Program-made: the position numbers and the translations under genes
In this document: positions 1-10,012 of the stretch, one piece after another
Layout: every line of letters begins with the position of its first letter
Numbering within the stretch: position 1 is the first letter of the stretch
Notes under the pieces: model-generated
What the model was told of the DNA's origin: nothing
Databases searched by the model: none
Seen by the model: only the letters and a program-made list of their open reading frames with translations
NCBI GenBank assembly: GCA_012931725.1
Contig: WHSA01000672.1
Coordinates: forward strand, 48,501 to 112,500
Direction of reading: 5' to 3'
Source: Litsea cubeba
Taxonomy: Eukaryota > Streptophyta > Magnoliopsida > Laurales > Lauraceae
DNA length: 64,000 nucleotides

Positions 1-384
1 TCTTTGATCTTCATTTTTAACCAATGTATTCAGTTCCTACATATTTTAATGCAAACAAACAGGGCCTTAAAGTTTTGGTGCAACTTTCTTCGGTAACTTC
101 TATAACCTGGACTATTTGGAATTTGGCAGGATGATAGTAGAAAAGCTACGTCTACATTATTTCCATCTTTGAGTTCCCTATTGAAGAGGAAGAAAGATCT
201 TGGTATTATTTTTCGTTGTTTCTTATAAAACAATCAGCCGTCCATTGTGTTATTCTATTCATAAGCTATGTCATTGTATTGAAACCTTATAATTCACACT
301 AGTAAAATAACCCTTGCTAAGCATAAGCATGTTCACCTGTAAGTGCAACATGTTCTATGATCCATTTAAAAAGAAAATTAGAAA
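1..384. other. Unique flank, no gene recognised
   Basis: AT-rich DNA with no convincing coding region on either strand. It is not matched by the DNA upstream of the second duplication copy near 12 kb, so the duplication boundary lies at about 385. Confidence 0.5.
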
Positions 385-1684
385 TTTGGATTCGATGTAA
401 ATTTTGAAAATTTTATGGAATGGGGCGCTGAGTCTTTATTATAAATATGGTCAGTTGGTCTCTTTTAGTTTTTAGCTAAACAAATAAAAACCAATAATCT
501 TTCCTACGAGGACTGGGTGCCTGGAAGAAGATCAAGCCATCATCTTGAAGACCTAATATGGTCAAGTTCAAGTATGAATACAAGTATATGCCTATAGAAA
601 CTCGCTATTATTTATCTAAGATCCAGCCAAGATAACTACAAACATTGAGGTAATTACAAAACCAACATTCGAAAGAACCTATTAGAACTTAGGATCACTC
701 TAAAACCTTTCATTATATGAGGTGGATCACACGATGTGGTAAAGTAAGATCATATATATCAAATCGTACTTCTGGGTTCCACCTTTCAAAGATCTAAACT
801 ATCTAAGTTGTGGCGCCACGTTGCTACCTAAGGGATGCTTGAGTTCTGCTGCAAAAGAAAGTATATCGATTATTGGATTGAAGGATTGAAGAATATTGTT
901 ATTAAAGAACTATTAATAATTTCAAAGGATTTTTGGGTGTAGTAGATTTCTACATCAAGGTAGAAATGCAATTAGCCGATTTGTACAAGAAAAAAAAAGT
1001 TGGGCCACAAAATGGTGGTGTTAGTAGTATGACTGTGTTGTTGCAGTTACAAGATTAAGTGGGTTGTTTCTTGTCTACAAAGTAGGATACGAGTGGATAT
1101 ATACAGATATTTGTTGCTAAGTGGGTGCTAGAGGATTTTGTTGCCAATGCAAGTTATACAAGCTAGAGTGGTTGGGAAAGATGTAGTTGTGCAAAATTGA
1201 AAATTGCATTCAAGGAGTTAATGTAATGTATAAAACAAAACATTCCATTCAAGTCTTCCACAAATAGTATCCAACGGCTAATTCCTATTATGCTCTTGAT
1301 TTGATTTCATTTGAAATTTATGCATGAAACAGAGAGCAACAGATTGCGCTGGTTTTTTCTGCTATGCTTTGAGTTGCCTCTTCTCAAAGTAAGCATTGAA
1401 GAAGAAAGCGAGAGCTATTGCAGCAATCTGCACGGTCACCTTATTTGCAGCAAGAACATCCAATGACGTGTTTTCCCTTAATGATTAATGACCCACTTGG
1501 CCTACATAAAAACTCCTTTCACAGGATTTGAGGTTTCAGAGTTTAGAGAATGTGCCGTGATTCAATACCATGTGTCCTCCAAGTGGGGATGTAAATGATC
1601 AGTTAGAAATGACACATGGTTCTGAATATAAGTTCATCATATGCATGCAATTGCTTTTTTACTTTTTTTTTTTTCGAACTTATG

Positions 1685-2085
1685 AACTGCTAGAAATAGA
1701 TAGAACTTACATATTTCCATATACCCAAAATAACACCACAAGCATATCTTGTTTTTTAAACATATATACAAACATTTAGAAATAGATAAAACTTATATAT
1801 TTACATACACACAATAATTCTACATGCATATCCTCCTTTTTTAACATACAAACTGCTAGAAATAGATAAACCTTACATATTTCCATAAACACATAATAAT
1901 ACTTCATGCATATATATCTTGCTTTCTGAACATACAAACTGTCAGAAATAGATAAACCTTATATATTTCCATAAACACGCAATAATACTACATGCATATC
2001 TTGCTTTTTGAACTTACGAATTGCTAGAAATAGATAAAACACAAATATTTACATAAACACACAATGATACCCATACATTCACTGA
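1685..2085. repeat. Five degenerate ~83-bp tandem repeats downstream of DUF247
   Basis: Five successive units share the words CTAGAAATAGATAAA, TATTTCCATAAACACA and CATGCATATCTTGC, at about 82-85 bp spacing and with scattered mismatches. The array abuts the 3' end of the DUF247 gene and probably covers its polyadenylation region. The same array flanks the second DUF247 copy, where a solo LTR split it after the first unit. Confidence 0.8.
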
Positions 2086-2090
2086 TGGAA

Positions 2091-3479
2091 CTAAGTTTGT
2101 CGAGGCCTAAAATATGGGTACATCGAAAAGAAGGTTTGAAGAAAAGCGAGAGAAAGGAGGATGACTGCAGCCACCAAAGAAATAGCTGTCCATGGACTGC
2201 CAAAATAGTCTCGCATCAAAACTGCCCGCCATTGGTGACGCTTAACTTTGCAATATTTATCCACCTCCTTATACATCCTTTCTAGTTCTGGAGGTCGATA
2301 CTCAAGAGCCCCACTGGTTAATTGGTTGAAGATAGTGGCAATTTCTTCATCGCTGCCAAGCGCATGTTCCACAATGCCCTTCTTCCGAAGTAAAGCAACA
2401 TCCTTAGAGGTGTTGATGATGTAATCCATGAATTGAGCAAATGCGATGGCCTGGGGTTCTATGTAAGGGTCGGACTTCTCAAAGGCAATGAGGTTTCGAA
2501 ATTGAGATACAGTAAAAGCGTCGATAAACAAAGGTGTGATTTCCATGACTCCGTTTCTAAAGTTTGCATCCAACACCGTATCCGTCATGTGCATCTTCCT
2601 TCTTATCTTGATTCCCGATTCTTCGAGGAACGTTGCACTACTGACGGTACATATTGGTTTTTCTGGACGAAATAAATTGGTGGGGCGGCGGTCACTGCTC
2701 TGTCCGCGGCTACTGCAGTCGGTATTAGAGAAAAGAAACCAGTGATAAATTTGTAGCAAATGTTGGGCCAGCAGATGATGCATTGGCTGTTCCTTACTAA
2801 TTTCGTATGTGTTTATGGGAGAGACGTGTTTGCAAAAGCATTGGACAAGGTCCATTAATTGTTCCGGGCTTTCGGATATCAAAATGTTATATGTAAGCTT
2901 CACAACAGAGAAAGGAAGCTGATTTTCTAACAAGAGCAGATCATTACGTATTGCAATATCCATCCAGATTTTATTTTTTACCAGGTCCGATAGAGATTCT
3001 TTCTGAATACTAGTACAGTACTCGAGAATGAAGCTAGCATCCAAAAGCATCATTTCCACAAAGTCCCTACTTAAGATCTTCTCCGTGCTCGCCGAGTAGT
3101 GACTCCTTGCTTCCATCTCCAGTGTGCCTAATTTATGGATGCAAAATTCTAAGGACCTCTTGGGACCCCGTTCCCTGAGTCGGCCAAAACACTCCCATTT
3201 CAGCTTCTCCATAGGCCGGAGCCTAGGTTTGCCACGATGATAAGGACCAATTGAGACGATACTGGGCTCATATAGAACCCTGTCACCGTAGCCATGTCCT
3301 TCGGGAACTTTGGGGATTTTTGTGATAAGCTGGTTTGAATAGTGGGCTACAAGGAGTTTATTTTCAATGGATTGAGCCCAGTCTTTAGTGGCTTCATCAT
3401 CTATCTCCACTGTAACATCATTCGTCTCCCTCCCATCGTCTCCCCTGTTGACATTAGGAAACTCATTTGCACCAGCCAT
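2091..3479 (-). CDS. DUF247 (UPF0481) membrane-anchored protein
   Basis: A single uninterrupted 462-codon frame with no intron, typical in length and structure for plant DUF247 proteins. An acidic, variable N-terminus (residues 1-50) is followed by the family's opening block (IPKVPE at 55-60, then SIGPYHRG at 76-83). Next come the long helical DUF247 body, with the conserved NDLLLLENQLPF stretch, and one C-terminal hydrophobic segment at about 430-452 that should act as a membrane anchor. The molecular function of most family members is unknown; in grasses, DUF247 proteins are established determinants at self-incompatibility loci, but nothing here shows that role. The ATG at 3479 is supported by a TATA-like box 47 bp upstream. 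A broken paralogue lies at 47400-48688. Intact frame and conserved motifs argue this is the functional copy. Confidence 0.93.
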   Translation of the reverse strand: MAGANEFPNVNRGDDGRETNDVTVEIDDEATKDWAQSIENKLLVAHYSNQLITKIPKVPEGHGYGDRVLYEPSIVSIGPYHRGKPRLRPMEKLKWECFGRLRERGPKRSLEFCIHKLGTLEMEARSHYSASTEKILSRDFVEMMLLDASFILEYCTSIQKESLSDLVKNKIWMDIAIRNDLLLLENQLPFSVVKLTYNILISESPEQLMDLVQCFCKHVSPINTYEISKEQPMHHLLAQHLLQIYHWFLFSNTDCSSRGQSSDRRPTNLFRPEKPICTVSSATFLEESGIKIRRKMHMTDTVLDANFRNGVMEITPLFIDAFTVSQFRNLIAFEKSDPYIEPQAIAFAQFMDYIINTSKDVALLRKKGIVEHALGSDEEIATIFNQLTSGALEYRPPELERMYKEVDKYCKVKRHQWRAVLMRDYFGSPWTAISLVAAVILLSLAFLQTFFSMYPYFRPRQT

Positions 3480-3533
3480 TGTTCTCGATTTTTCTCTTTA
3501 GCAACAGACTTCTGAAGAGCTCCTGTATAAATA
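3480..3533 (-). promoter_or_regulatory. Candidate TATA box and short leader of DUF247
   Basis: On the minus strand TATTTATA lies at 3533-3526, 47 bp before the ATG, leaving room for a short leader. At the matching place upstream of the DUF247 pseudogene (about 48710) the box reads TATATGTG, so it is altered. Function is inferred from position only. Confidence 0.4.
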
Positions 3534-3535
3534 CC

Positions 3536-3990
3536 CAAAACTCTCTTGGGACGTGGCGCTTGATAGGCCCCACATGGTTTTTTTTTCTTTTGCCATTTTT
3601 TAGTAGAGCCCGCCCTCAACAGCTCTCTCTTCGTATTAGACACTACCCGTCATGTCTTGGAAACTCAGGGCAGGCGTTGACATGGGAGCAGCATCATGTC
3701 CTGGACTTCCGACCTATTAAATCCGTCAATATTGGATTACTCTTATATCTAATCCCTTCATAATTATAGAATCCTGAAATCTATCTCTGATGGGTGTTGC
3801 ATCCACTGCTAGAATGATTGTCTATATCACATGATCAATCGACGGTGGATGCAAATCCGATTTGACAGAAATTTGGCCCATCGTTAAAACACAGACGGTC
3901 AGTAGCTGGGACTCATCGATGGATGTGTAAGGGTTGTCTCAGTTGGCTTGACCTTGGAATTTCGATCAACGTTCCTTTGATTAACCTTTA
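3536..3990. other. DUF247 upstream DNA, no further gene seen
   Basis: Noncoding DNA matched by 48750-49160 in copy 2. It contains a T/C-rich run after 3570 and no supported reading frame. It may hold DUF247 regulatory sequence. Confidence 0.5.
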
Positions 3991-3999
3991 ACTTAGCGA

Positions 4000-4243
4000 A
4001 GGCCCGGACTCGGGACTCATAACACAACTCACACATGCAAGGAGACATAAACATAGCTTACAAATCCAAGCAAAGAGACACAAACCCAACTCACACATGT
4101 AAGTTGATTGAAACTCGCACATATTAGTAGAATAAACACAATTCACATATGTGAGGCAATAAAAACTCACATATGCATAGAGGGAGGAGGCCGGGTTTGA
4201 ACCCGAGACTTTCCAATGAGAACTGCTACTCCTAACCACTAAG
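4000..4243 (-). mobile_element. tRNA-derived SINE-like repeat
   Basis: On the minus strand a tRNA-like head carries an A-box-like TAGTGGTTAGG (4241-4231) and a perfect B-box-like GGTTCAAACC within 4193-4204, spaced as in RNA polymerase III promoters. The body consists of short TGTGAGTT-type repeats. No complete tRNA cloverleaf is apparent, so a SINE-like repeat fits better than a tRNA gene. The copy-2 counterpart is split by the Ty3-gypsy insertion (before 49313 and after 59335). Family assignment is inference. Confidence 0.5.
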
Positions 4244-4254
4244 GTAAGGAGGCG

Positions 4255-5152
4255 TTCAGTTCCTTTGCTTTTCTTATTAACCCAAACCGCTAAGTCTTGG
4301 TTGGGAGGTGTGGTTTGTTTGGTGCAGTGGTACTCTTTTGAAGGATGCTTGCTTCTGCTATTTTATTGTCCATTTGAAAGAAAATAAATGATAGGGTCTT
4401 CAAAGGACTAGCCTTCAAATTAGACACATTTTCTCAATCAAAGTTGATTGAGTTGACTACGATGAGGATTGCAAAGTGGACTCTCGTGAGACAACTTTAT
4501 TGCCGATTATATCATTCTTAAATGAAAAGCCTGTATGAGGTACAGTATTTCTAAGGTGAGGAATTACGTTCTCTGTTCTTCTCCTTTCAGTGGTGTGTTT
4601 AATTTCATTAATGTTGATGGTGTTTTGAGAGGTAAGTCAGGACTGGCAGGTGTCGTTGGTGTGCTTTAAAATTATAAGGGTGGGGTTTTATTTATGTTTT
4701 CTAAGTTTGTGAGTGTTTGTGATTCCGATGAAGGAGAGGTGTTCATTATTTTAAAAGCTCTTTGATGTTTCTTGAGATATTTTAGTAGTGTCTTTATTGT
4801 GGAGAGTAATTCTTCTAAAGTGCTAGCTAGGGTATCTAATCTGAAGGCTAATCCCTGAAAGTTCTATGTATTTATTTTTTATTGAGAAATGAGTTCGTTC
4901 TTCCAACAATAATGTTATCTTTTATCATGTGCTCAGATCGAAAAACTCTATGGCTGATGCTTTAACCAAATAGGGGGTTGAGTGAAGTTCTCCTTGGGAG
5001 AGTGCTATTACTTGACTTCTATCGTAAGGAGGTACATTTCTCTTGTACGTACCTTTTCTCTTTGGTCTTTCTTCTTTTTTTTTTTTTTTGCTCTTTTAAT
5101 AAAGTATTCGTTACCAATCAAAAATAAATAAATAAATAAATAAATAACCCAA
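4255..5152 (+). pseudogene. LINE 3' end with RNase H remnant
   Basis: A 5'-truncated, decayed non-LTR retrotransposon. Translating in pieces gives a plant LINE RNase H signature: FNVDG, then GGVLQNYKG, FSKFVGVCDSN and, further on, MADALTK. These pieces are better preserved in the copy-2 duplicate at 59784-60030. Stops and frameshifts break the frame throughout. The 3' end reads AATAAAG followed by an AAAT-repeat tail at about 5127-5150, the usual tail form of these elements. Because both duplication copies contain it, the insertion predates the duplication. Confidence 0.7.
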
Positions 5153-5677
5153 GCCACAGTGTTGGCCAGTGCCAAGTCCAGATCGTGTTTATCATATGTG
5201 TGGGAGAAATCCTCTAAGAGTAGAACTCTATGTAGGGCCCACATACTGAAATTGCTATCATAGGGCTCTAATTTTGAGCAGCTAGAATTTTCTAAAGGTG
5301 GTTCTAATTTAGGGCAAAGAAATTGCCATTCGAGTTAGGTTTAGATTGGCCTAAATGCGAATTTGATCTTGTCCATTGCCCTTAAATCATTTTTATTTTT
5401 GTTGGTATCCCAACTTAAAGGGGGCTGGGTATCTAGTCCTATGGAGAGGGGAGTAAACTTCGGGTGAGGTGGGAAGCCCTCCGGTGAGAGAAGTAAGCCT
5501 CTGGACTAAAAAGATTTTAATTAATCAAAATTAATTAAAAAGTCGTTGAAAATCAAAATCTCAAATCAATCTATTTCGTTGTATAAAATTTGAAGCTATT
5601 GACTCAAAAAGAATCCCGAAGTTGGTGGATGGTGATGCAGGACAAAAGTAGCAAATGATAATTGTCAATTGCTTATA
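5153..5677. other. Shared noncoding block of the duplication
   Basis: No gene recognised. The stretch is matched by about 60396-61045 in copy 2, with small indels, up to the point where the two copies diverge at about 5580/61045. Confidence 0.6.
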
Positions 5678-5685
5678 ATTTGAAG

Positions 5686-6650
5686 GATGGTTTAAAAAAT
5701 CGGTCAATACCGGTTCATATTGGCCGATATGAACCGGTATCTGTCGATACCGAACCGATATTTTGCCGATAAATCGGTATCGGTAAAATATCCCCAAAAT
5801 CTCGGTTAATCTCGGCCGAGATGAAGATCATATCGGTATTACCGATATCTCGGCCAAATATCGGCTGAGATATTGTATGGTTGACAAAAACTATAATTTT
5901 GTTACTCCCCATCTTCTTCTCCTCTCCTCTCATATCCTTAGGATAGCAGCAGCCATCCATACTCCATACTCTATAGCTCATCTCCATCATTATTTCTTGA
6001 AGAATATATTCTATTTAGTAAGAGAAAATCAACCGAAATCCTTTAATTTTACTATTATATGTTTATTATTTCATTTTTTAGATAAAGCATAGAAATGAAT
6101 GTAAAGATCATTGGGTTTGTCACGTGTGCTATGTTCTTCACTTAGAAGTTAGATCTACATACTTTATTGCTAGATCTACACACTTTATTGCTAGATCTAC
6201 TCAAATATATCATATGATTTTAGGTGTAGAAAATAATATTTTTTAGATCTTGATTTTCACAACTTATTTGCTGATTAAGTTAGTATTAAATGATTATTGA
6301 TATGTTATCTTTATTTTCTTATATTTTATATTAATAAATTGATCATGAGTATTAATAATGGTTGAATTATATGAAATACTGGAGAAAACAGCAAACTGCG
6401 ACGCAACCATGACTCATAAGTTAAGGTGGCCGATATTTTAATTTATTGTTGTTACTAATGGAAAAAAAATATATTGTTTTCCAACATTTTCTATTATTCA
6501 GAATTTTTTGAAAATTTTTGTCAATTTTTTTGATTAAAAATTTTCACACCGCGACGACCGCAACGGACCGATAACCGCGACCAATATCGAAATCATATCG
6601 ATTTTTCGGCTCAACCTATGCCGCGATACAAATCGAGAGTTTAAACCATG
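5686..6650. mobile_element. 965-bp non-autonomous DNA element rich in CGATATCGG-type palindromes
   Basis: The ends are inverted: ATGGTTTAAA near 5687 and TTTAAACCAT at 6640-6649. Outside them lies a perfect 8-bp direct repeat ATTTGAAG (5678-5685 and 6651-6658), the duplication size typical of hAT transposons. No transposase is encoded. The first 200 bp and last 110 bp are crowded with ATATCGG, ACCGATA and CTCGGCCGAG words. One is a 13-bp-arm hairpin at 5708-5739 (arm TACCGGTTCATAT). The element is absent from copy 2, so it inserted after the duplication or was lost there. Superfamily assignment rests on target-duplication length only. Confidence 0.6.
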
Positions 6651-6658
6651 ATTTGAAG

Positions 6659-7014
6659 CAATGATAGAAAGAGAATCCTCGTGGCGGGTGATGCACGAGT
6701 GCACGACAAACCTCACGGATCATTATGGTCATCGATGTAGCTTTCATCATGGATTACAATTGTGTCCTAGTAGTAGAAGACTGATTTCCATTTGCCTTCG
6801 TGATATGGCCTCGGCTTCCTCCTCTTGAATAGGATGCTAACCTATTAGGTAGAGGATGATGTGGCATGACATGACGTTCCATTTGAAAGTGTACTTCTTT
6901 ATTTTTTATATATATGTTCATGAGGGGCCACCTAGGAAATTAGTTTTGCCAGGTCAACAATTAGGGATACTTATGTCTTAAAAAAAAAAAAAGTGCTGTA
7001 ATACAGCAGCTGTA
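6659..7014. other. Noncoding duplication tail
   Basis: No gene seen. Matched by two tandem copies in copy 2 (62205-62365 and 62370-62900) and by a more divergent third copy near 8445-8600. Confidence 0.6.
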
Positions 7015-7142
7015 CTATATGGACAAACTTTTTAACTAAAATTTGTGACAACTCCTATGATCCCTTGAATATAAAGATGATCATATTCAAGGGATATCAT
7101 AGGAGGAGTCATAAATTCTGTCCAAAAAATTTGTCCATATAG
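7015..7142. mobile_element. Short foldback MITE
   Basis: A 128-bp near-palindrome. The left arm begins CTATATGGACAAA and the right arm ends TTTGTCCATATAG; the two arms pair over almost their whole length around an AAAGATGATC loop near 7073. The ends allow a TA target duplication, as in Tc1/mariner-type MITEs. Absent from the matching point of copy 2. Confidence 0.75.
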
Positions 7143-7300
7143 ACTTTTTCTTAATACGGTGTCACTTGCGGCGACCGATAATATACTCAAGCTCTTCAGT
7201 GGGGCCATTTGGGATTAGACGGGCTGGGTGGAAGACCTCAATAATACTCATGTGATGACAAAGAAAAAAAGAGTACTTTAATACAAATAATAATACATTC

Positions 7301-7524
7301 AGTGCCATTTTAAGTTCACATGTACTGGCGTCACTTACGTACGTAACGACAGATTAAAAAAGTCTTACGCGACCAGTGCCATTTTAAGTTCACATGTACT
7401 GGCGTCACTTACGTACGTAACGACAGATTAAAAAAGTCTTACGCGACCAGTGCCATTTTAAGTTCACATGTACTGGCGTAACTTACGTACGTAACGACAA
7501 ATTAAAAAAATCTTAGGCGACCAG
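7301..7524 (+). repeat. Three 74-bp tandem repeats
   Basis: Units start at 7301, 7375 and 7449. Units 1 and 2 look identical, and unit 3 has a few substitutions. Each contains the self-complementary word ACGTACGT. A single divergent unit-like stretch appears near 8650-8720 in the partial third copy of the duplication tail. Confidence 0.92.
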
Positions 7525-9149
7525 CCCGAATAGCTTCTCCGCAGAGGCATCTGAATGTGATCCAAGACACTACCGACGAGCTGAGGCATATGAAGAAGGA
7601 TTCAGGTCCTCTTACCTATTTTATAGGATTCGTTGTTCACAAATTTAAGGCTTTAGTTGGCCTAGGATCATGGTTTGCACCTGTAGATTATAGGTTTAAA
7701 ACTGTACTATTACACTTGGACTACAGAAGAGTTTACCTGACTTCTCTCTTGAACCAAAGGGATTAGTTCAGTCCAAAATATTGGAAACCCTCCAATAGCA
7801 AACAAAAAAAAAAAAAAAAAATTCACAAATTTCAAATGCCCATTGGTAGATTAGCCCTATAACAAATAAAATTGGCTAGATAGTCCCAATAGCAAGTCCC
7901 AATAGCAAATCCTAGTGCCTGTGCAAAACTGACTTTTGGTAGAACTAGATGAGCCCCACAGTATATAAGATCTATATTATATGGTTAGATGGTCCCAATA
8001 AAAAACCATGCTATTGCAGTCCGTTGGACTTTTCTTATAGTCAGGTGTGCCCCACAGTAGATGAGATTCATGTCTTTTAGCTAGGTGGGTCCTGTGAACC
8101 TTCTTTTGTTTGGTTATGAAAATTGAAAAAGTAGTGGAAAACGTAGTAGATTTGCAATCACAGCCGTTCATCTCTTCTACAACTTATTGTATAGATATAG
8201 AGTGAGAGAGATCAGGGAACCTTTCAAATCCCTAGAAAAATATGGCGTGAGCAAGTGGAAAATTACACTGTTTGTAGTTTCCTTTTATCTTCTAGGGAAA
8301 TTGAATCTCATGATTGAGATAAAAGGATTTTTAAGGATGGGTCCTATTTGATAATGAAATTGAGTCAAACTTAATTTTTGCTGGAGATAAGGAATGATTT
8401 TTTAAATGGATGATGATGAAGAGCCCATTAGATGAGGGCTATGAAACTTCATTAGGTAGAGTATGATGTGTCATGACAAGTCCATTTGGAAAGAGTAGTT
8501 CTTTAATATACATGATATACAATCTCAGTCCCTTATCCGGCCGACTCAGGGATTAGTTTTGTTCGATCAAAAACTCATGTCATAAAATAATACTTTAAGG
8601 GGGTGTTTGAAAATAATTGATTATTAACATTAATAAAATACAACCAGACGCCATTAACAAATTGTGCCTTTTTGAGTTCACATACAGCCACAGGCGTCAC
8701 TTGCACAGCAACACATTAGAAAAGAAATCCTATTTGACCTATCCGGATAGCTTCTCAGCAGAGGCATCTGCATGTGATCCAAAACACTACTGACAAATGA
8801 TTAATCTTCATCGTTGCTGAATTAATGGCATTCAGCATAATCAGTCAAGTCATGGGCCCCACATTGATCACATTGGGGTCAATTGACCCCACTGAGATCT
8901 GAATAAATATTTAAAAATAAATTTTTTTACATCATGAATTGAAATCTTGAGTTTAACCGGCCTACATAAACTTTTTAGTTTGACCCCACTCAATTTAAGA
9001 GTTTCACCCCTACATTAGCTAACTTTACATTTTTTTTTTTTTTTTTTTTTGTGATAGTGAACAAAAGTCAACATAAAATACCCACCACATAAGTTAATGG
9101 GCCAATTATCTATCAAAATAAAAAAAAAATTTAATGGGCCTACATTGTT
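7525..9149. other. Intervening noncoding DNA with partial third copy of the duplication tail
   Basis: No gene supported. From about 8445 to 8800 the order ATTAGGTAGAG, GATGTGTCATGAC, GCCATTAACAAA, GAGTTCACATACA, CAGAGGCATCTG repeats a diverged form of 6843-7570. Long T and A runs occur at about 9031-9052 and 9120. Confidence 0.5.
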
Positions 9150-9326
9150 GATATGCATTCCAGCAACGAGTTTTTAGAACTTAAAGGAATTGGTGACATT
9201 ACTATAAAATTAGTGGAGACAAAGAAGGATATCTTATACCAATTGGTTTCTTTGCTTCTAAAATTGATGTTGATTTTACCAGTAGCAACAACGACAGTAG
9301 AAAGAGCTTTTTCAGCAATGAAGTAA
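9150..9326 (+). pseudogene. hAT transposase C-terminal dimerisation remnant
   Basis: A 58-codon open stretch ending in TAA. It matches the C-terminal dimerisation region of plant hAT-type transposases (zinc finger MYM-type 1-like), ending in the hallmark LPVATTTVERAFSAMK. Residues just upstream (LKGIGD, then KLVETKK) also fit the family. Nothing of the upstream zinc finger or catalytic domain is present, and no element ends are visible, so this is a fragment. Confidence 0.75.
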
Positions 9327-9361
9327 TTGTTCAGTACTAGAACATTGGCTCTATCCTCCGC

Positions 9362-9610
9362 TCATGTTCCACCGGTTGTCCAAGGGCAGAGGTTCAGGCA
9401 GAAGACATTGCACCAGGTGCAGCTGTTCAGAGGAAGCAGCAAGGGAATCCGGATCATGTCACTCTTCTTAGGGAACAACTTCAAGCCATGCAACTTCATA
9501 TGGATGCAAGGTTTTCTGCAGTAGATGGCCGTCTGGATCTATTTGATATGCGTTTCAACTCTATTGATGAAGCCCTAGCTATGATCTTTGCTCGTCTTGG
9601 ACATCAGTGA
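9362..9610 (+). pseudogene. Partial frame with heptad-like C-terminus, in truncated LTR element
   Basis: An open stretch of about 83 codons ending in TGA at 9608-9610. The last 60 residues are helical and heptad-like (for example VDGRLDLFDMRFNSIDEALA), as in coiled-coil tails of non-autonomous plant retroelement proteins. There is no start, so it is a 3' fragment. No function can be assigned. Confidence 0.4.
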
Positions 9611-10012
9611 CACAGACTGATTGTTTTTGGGAAATTCTGATATCTAATAGAGTTTAACTGCTTCTTGTTTTTGTAGATGATGTTTTGTTGACATTGGCAC
9701 TGACACTGCTCATGTTTTCTTCTCCTTTCTTATCATCTTAAAACTGCTTTTCAGCTGTTGGATTGGATTTTTCTTTATGCCTACATTATGTTGTGTTCTC
9801 CCTTTTGTATTTCCATTGTCAATTTATGAACAAAAAGGGGGAGTAATATGTGTTTATCACATTTCTATGATGCTGCATTTGATCTTGTGAACAGGTTTTT
9901 GCAGGAGTTATGAGGTCTATACATTTTGTTTGAAGATTGGTTCCGATTTGTTTTTATGGGTAGATTCTTCTGTAATTAGGGGTTTTGTCCATGAATTGCC
10001 AATGGGGGAGAT

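Larger units (their letters stand above)
385..7275 (+). repeat. Segmental duplication, copy 1 (compact)
   Basis: This 6.9-kb segment is matched in the same order and orientation by pieces of 12110-63120. Shared landmarks are the 385-1268 noncoding block, the degenerate 83-bp repeats, the DUF247 gene, its upstream DNA, a SINE-like repeat, a LINE tail and the terminal block ending near GACAAAGAAAAAA at about 7260. Copy 1 lacks the large insertions of copy 2 and so preserves their empty sites: 436-444 (Mutator-type element), 653/654 (solo LTR), 1265-1267 (CACTA), 1738-1742 (solo LTR), and about 4085-4092 (Ty3-gypsy). Its private insertions are at 5686-6650 and 7015-7142. Apart from the DUF247 gene and the repeats listed separately, 385-1684 shows no gene. 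Confidence 0.85.

Noticed and set aside
1685..2085. CRISPR-like array
   Set aside because: Repeats are degenerate, there are no unique spacers of constant length, and this is plant DNA. Ordinary tandem repeats.
2064..2745. Plus-strand frames overlapping the DUF247 gene
   Set aside because: Antisense shadows of the conserved minus-strand coding region.
4193..4241. A tRNA gene on the minus strand
   Set aside because: A- and B-box-like words are present but no acceptor stem or full cloverleaf could be formed, and the same sequence recurs in copy 2 with a decayed B box. A SINE-like repeat is more likely.
7301..7524. Satellite array or centromeric repeat
   Set aside because: Only three 74-bp units; too short and local to call a satellite.
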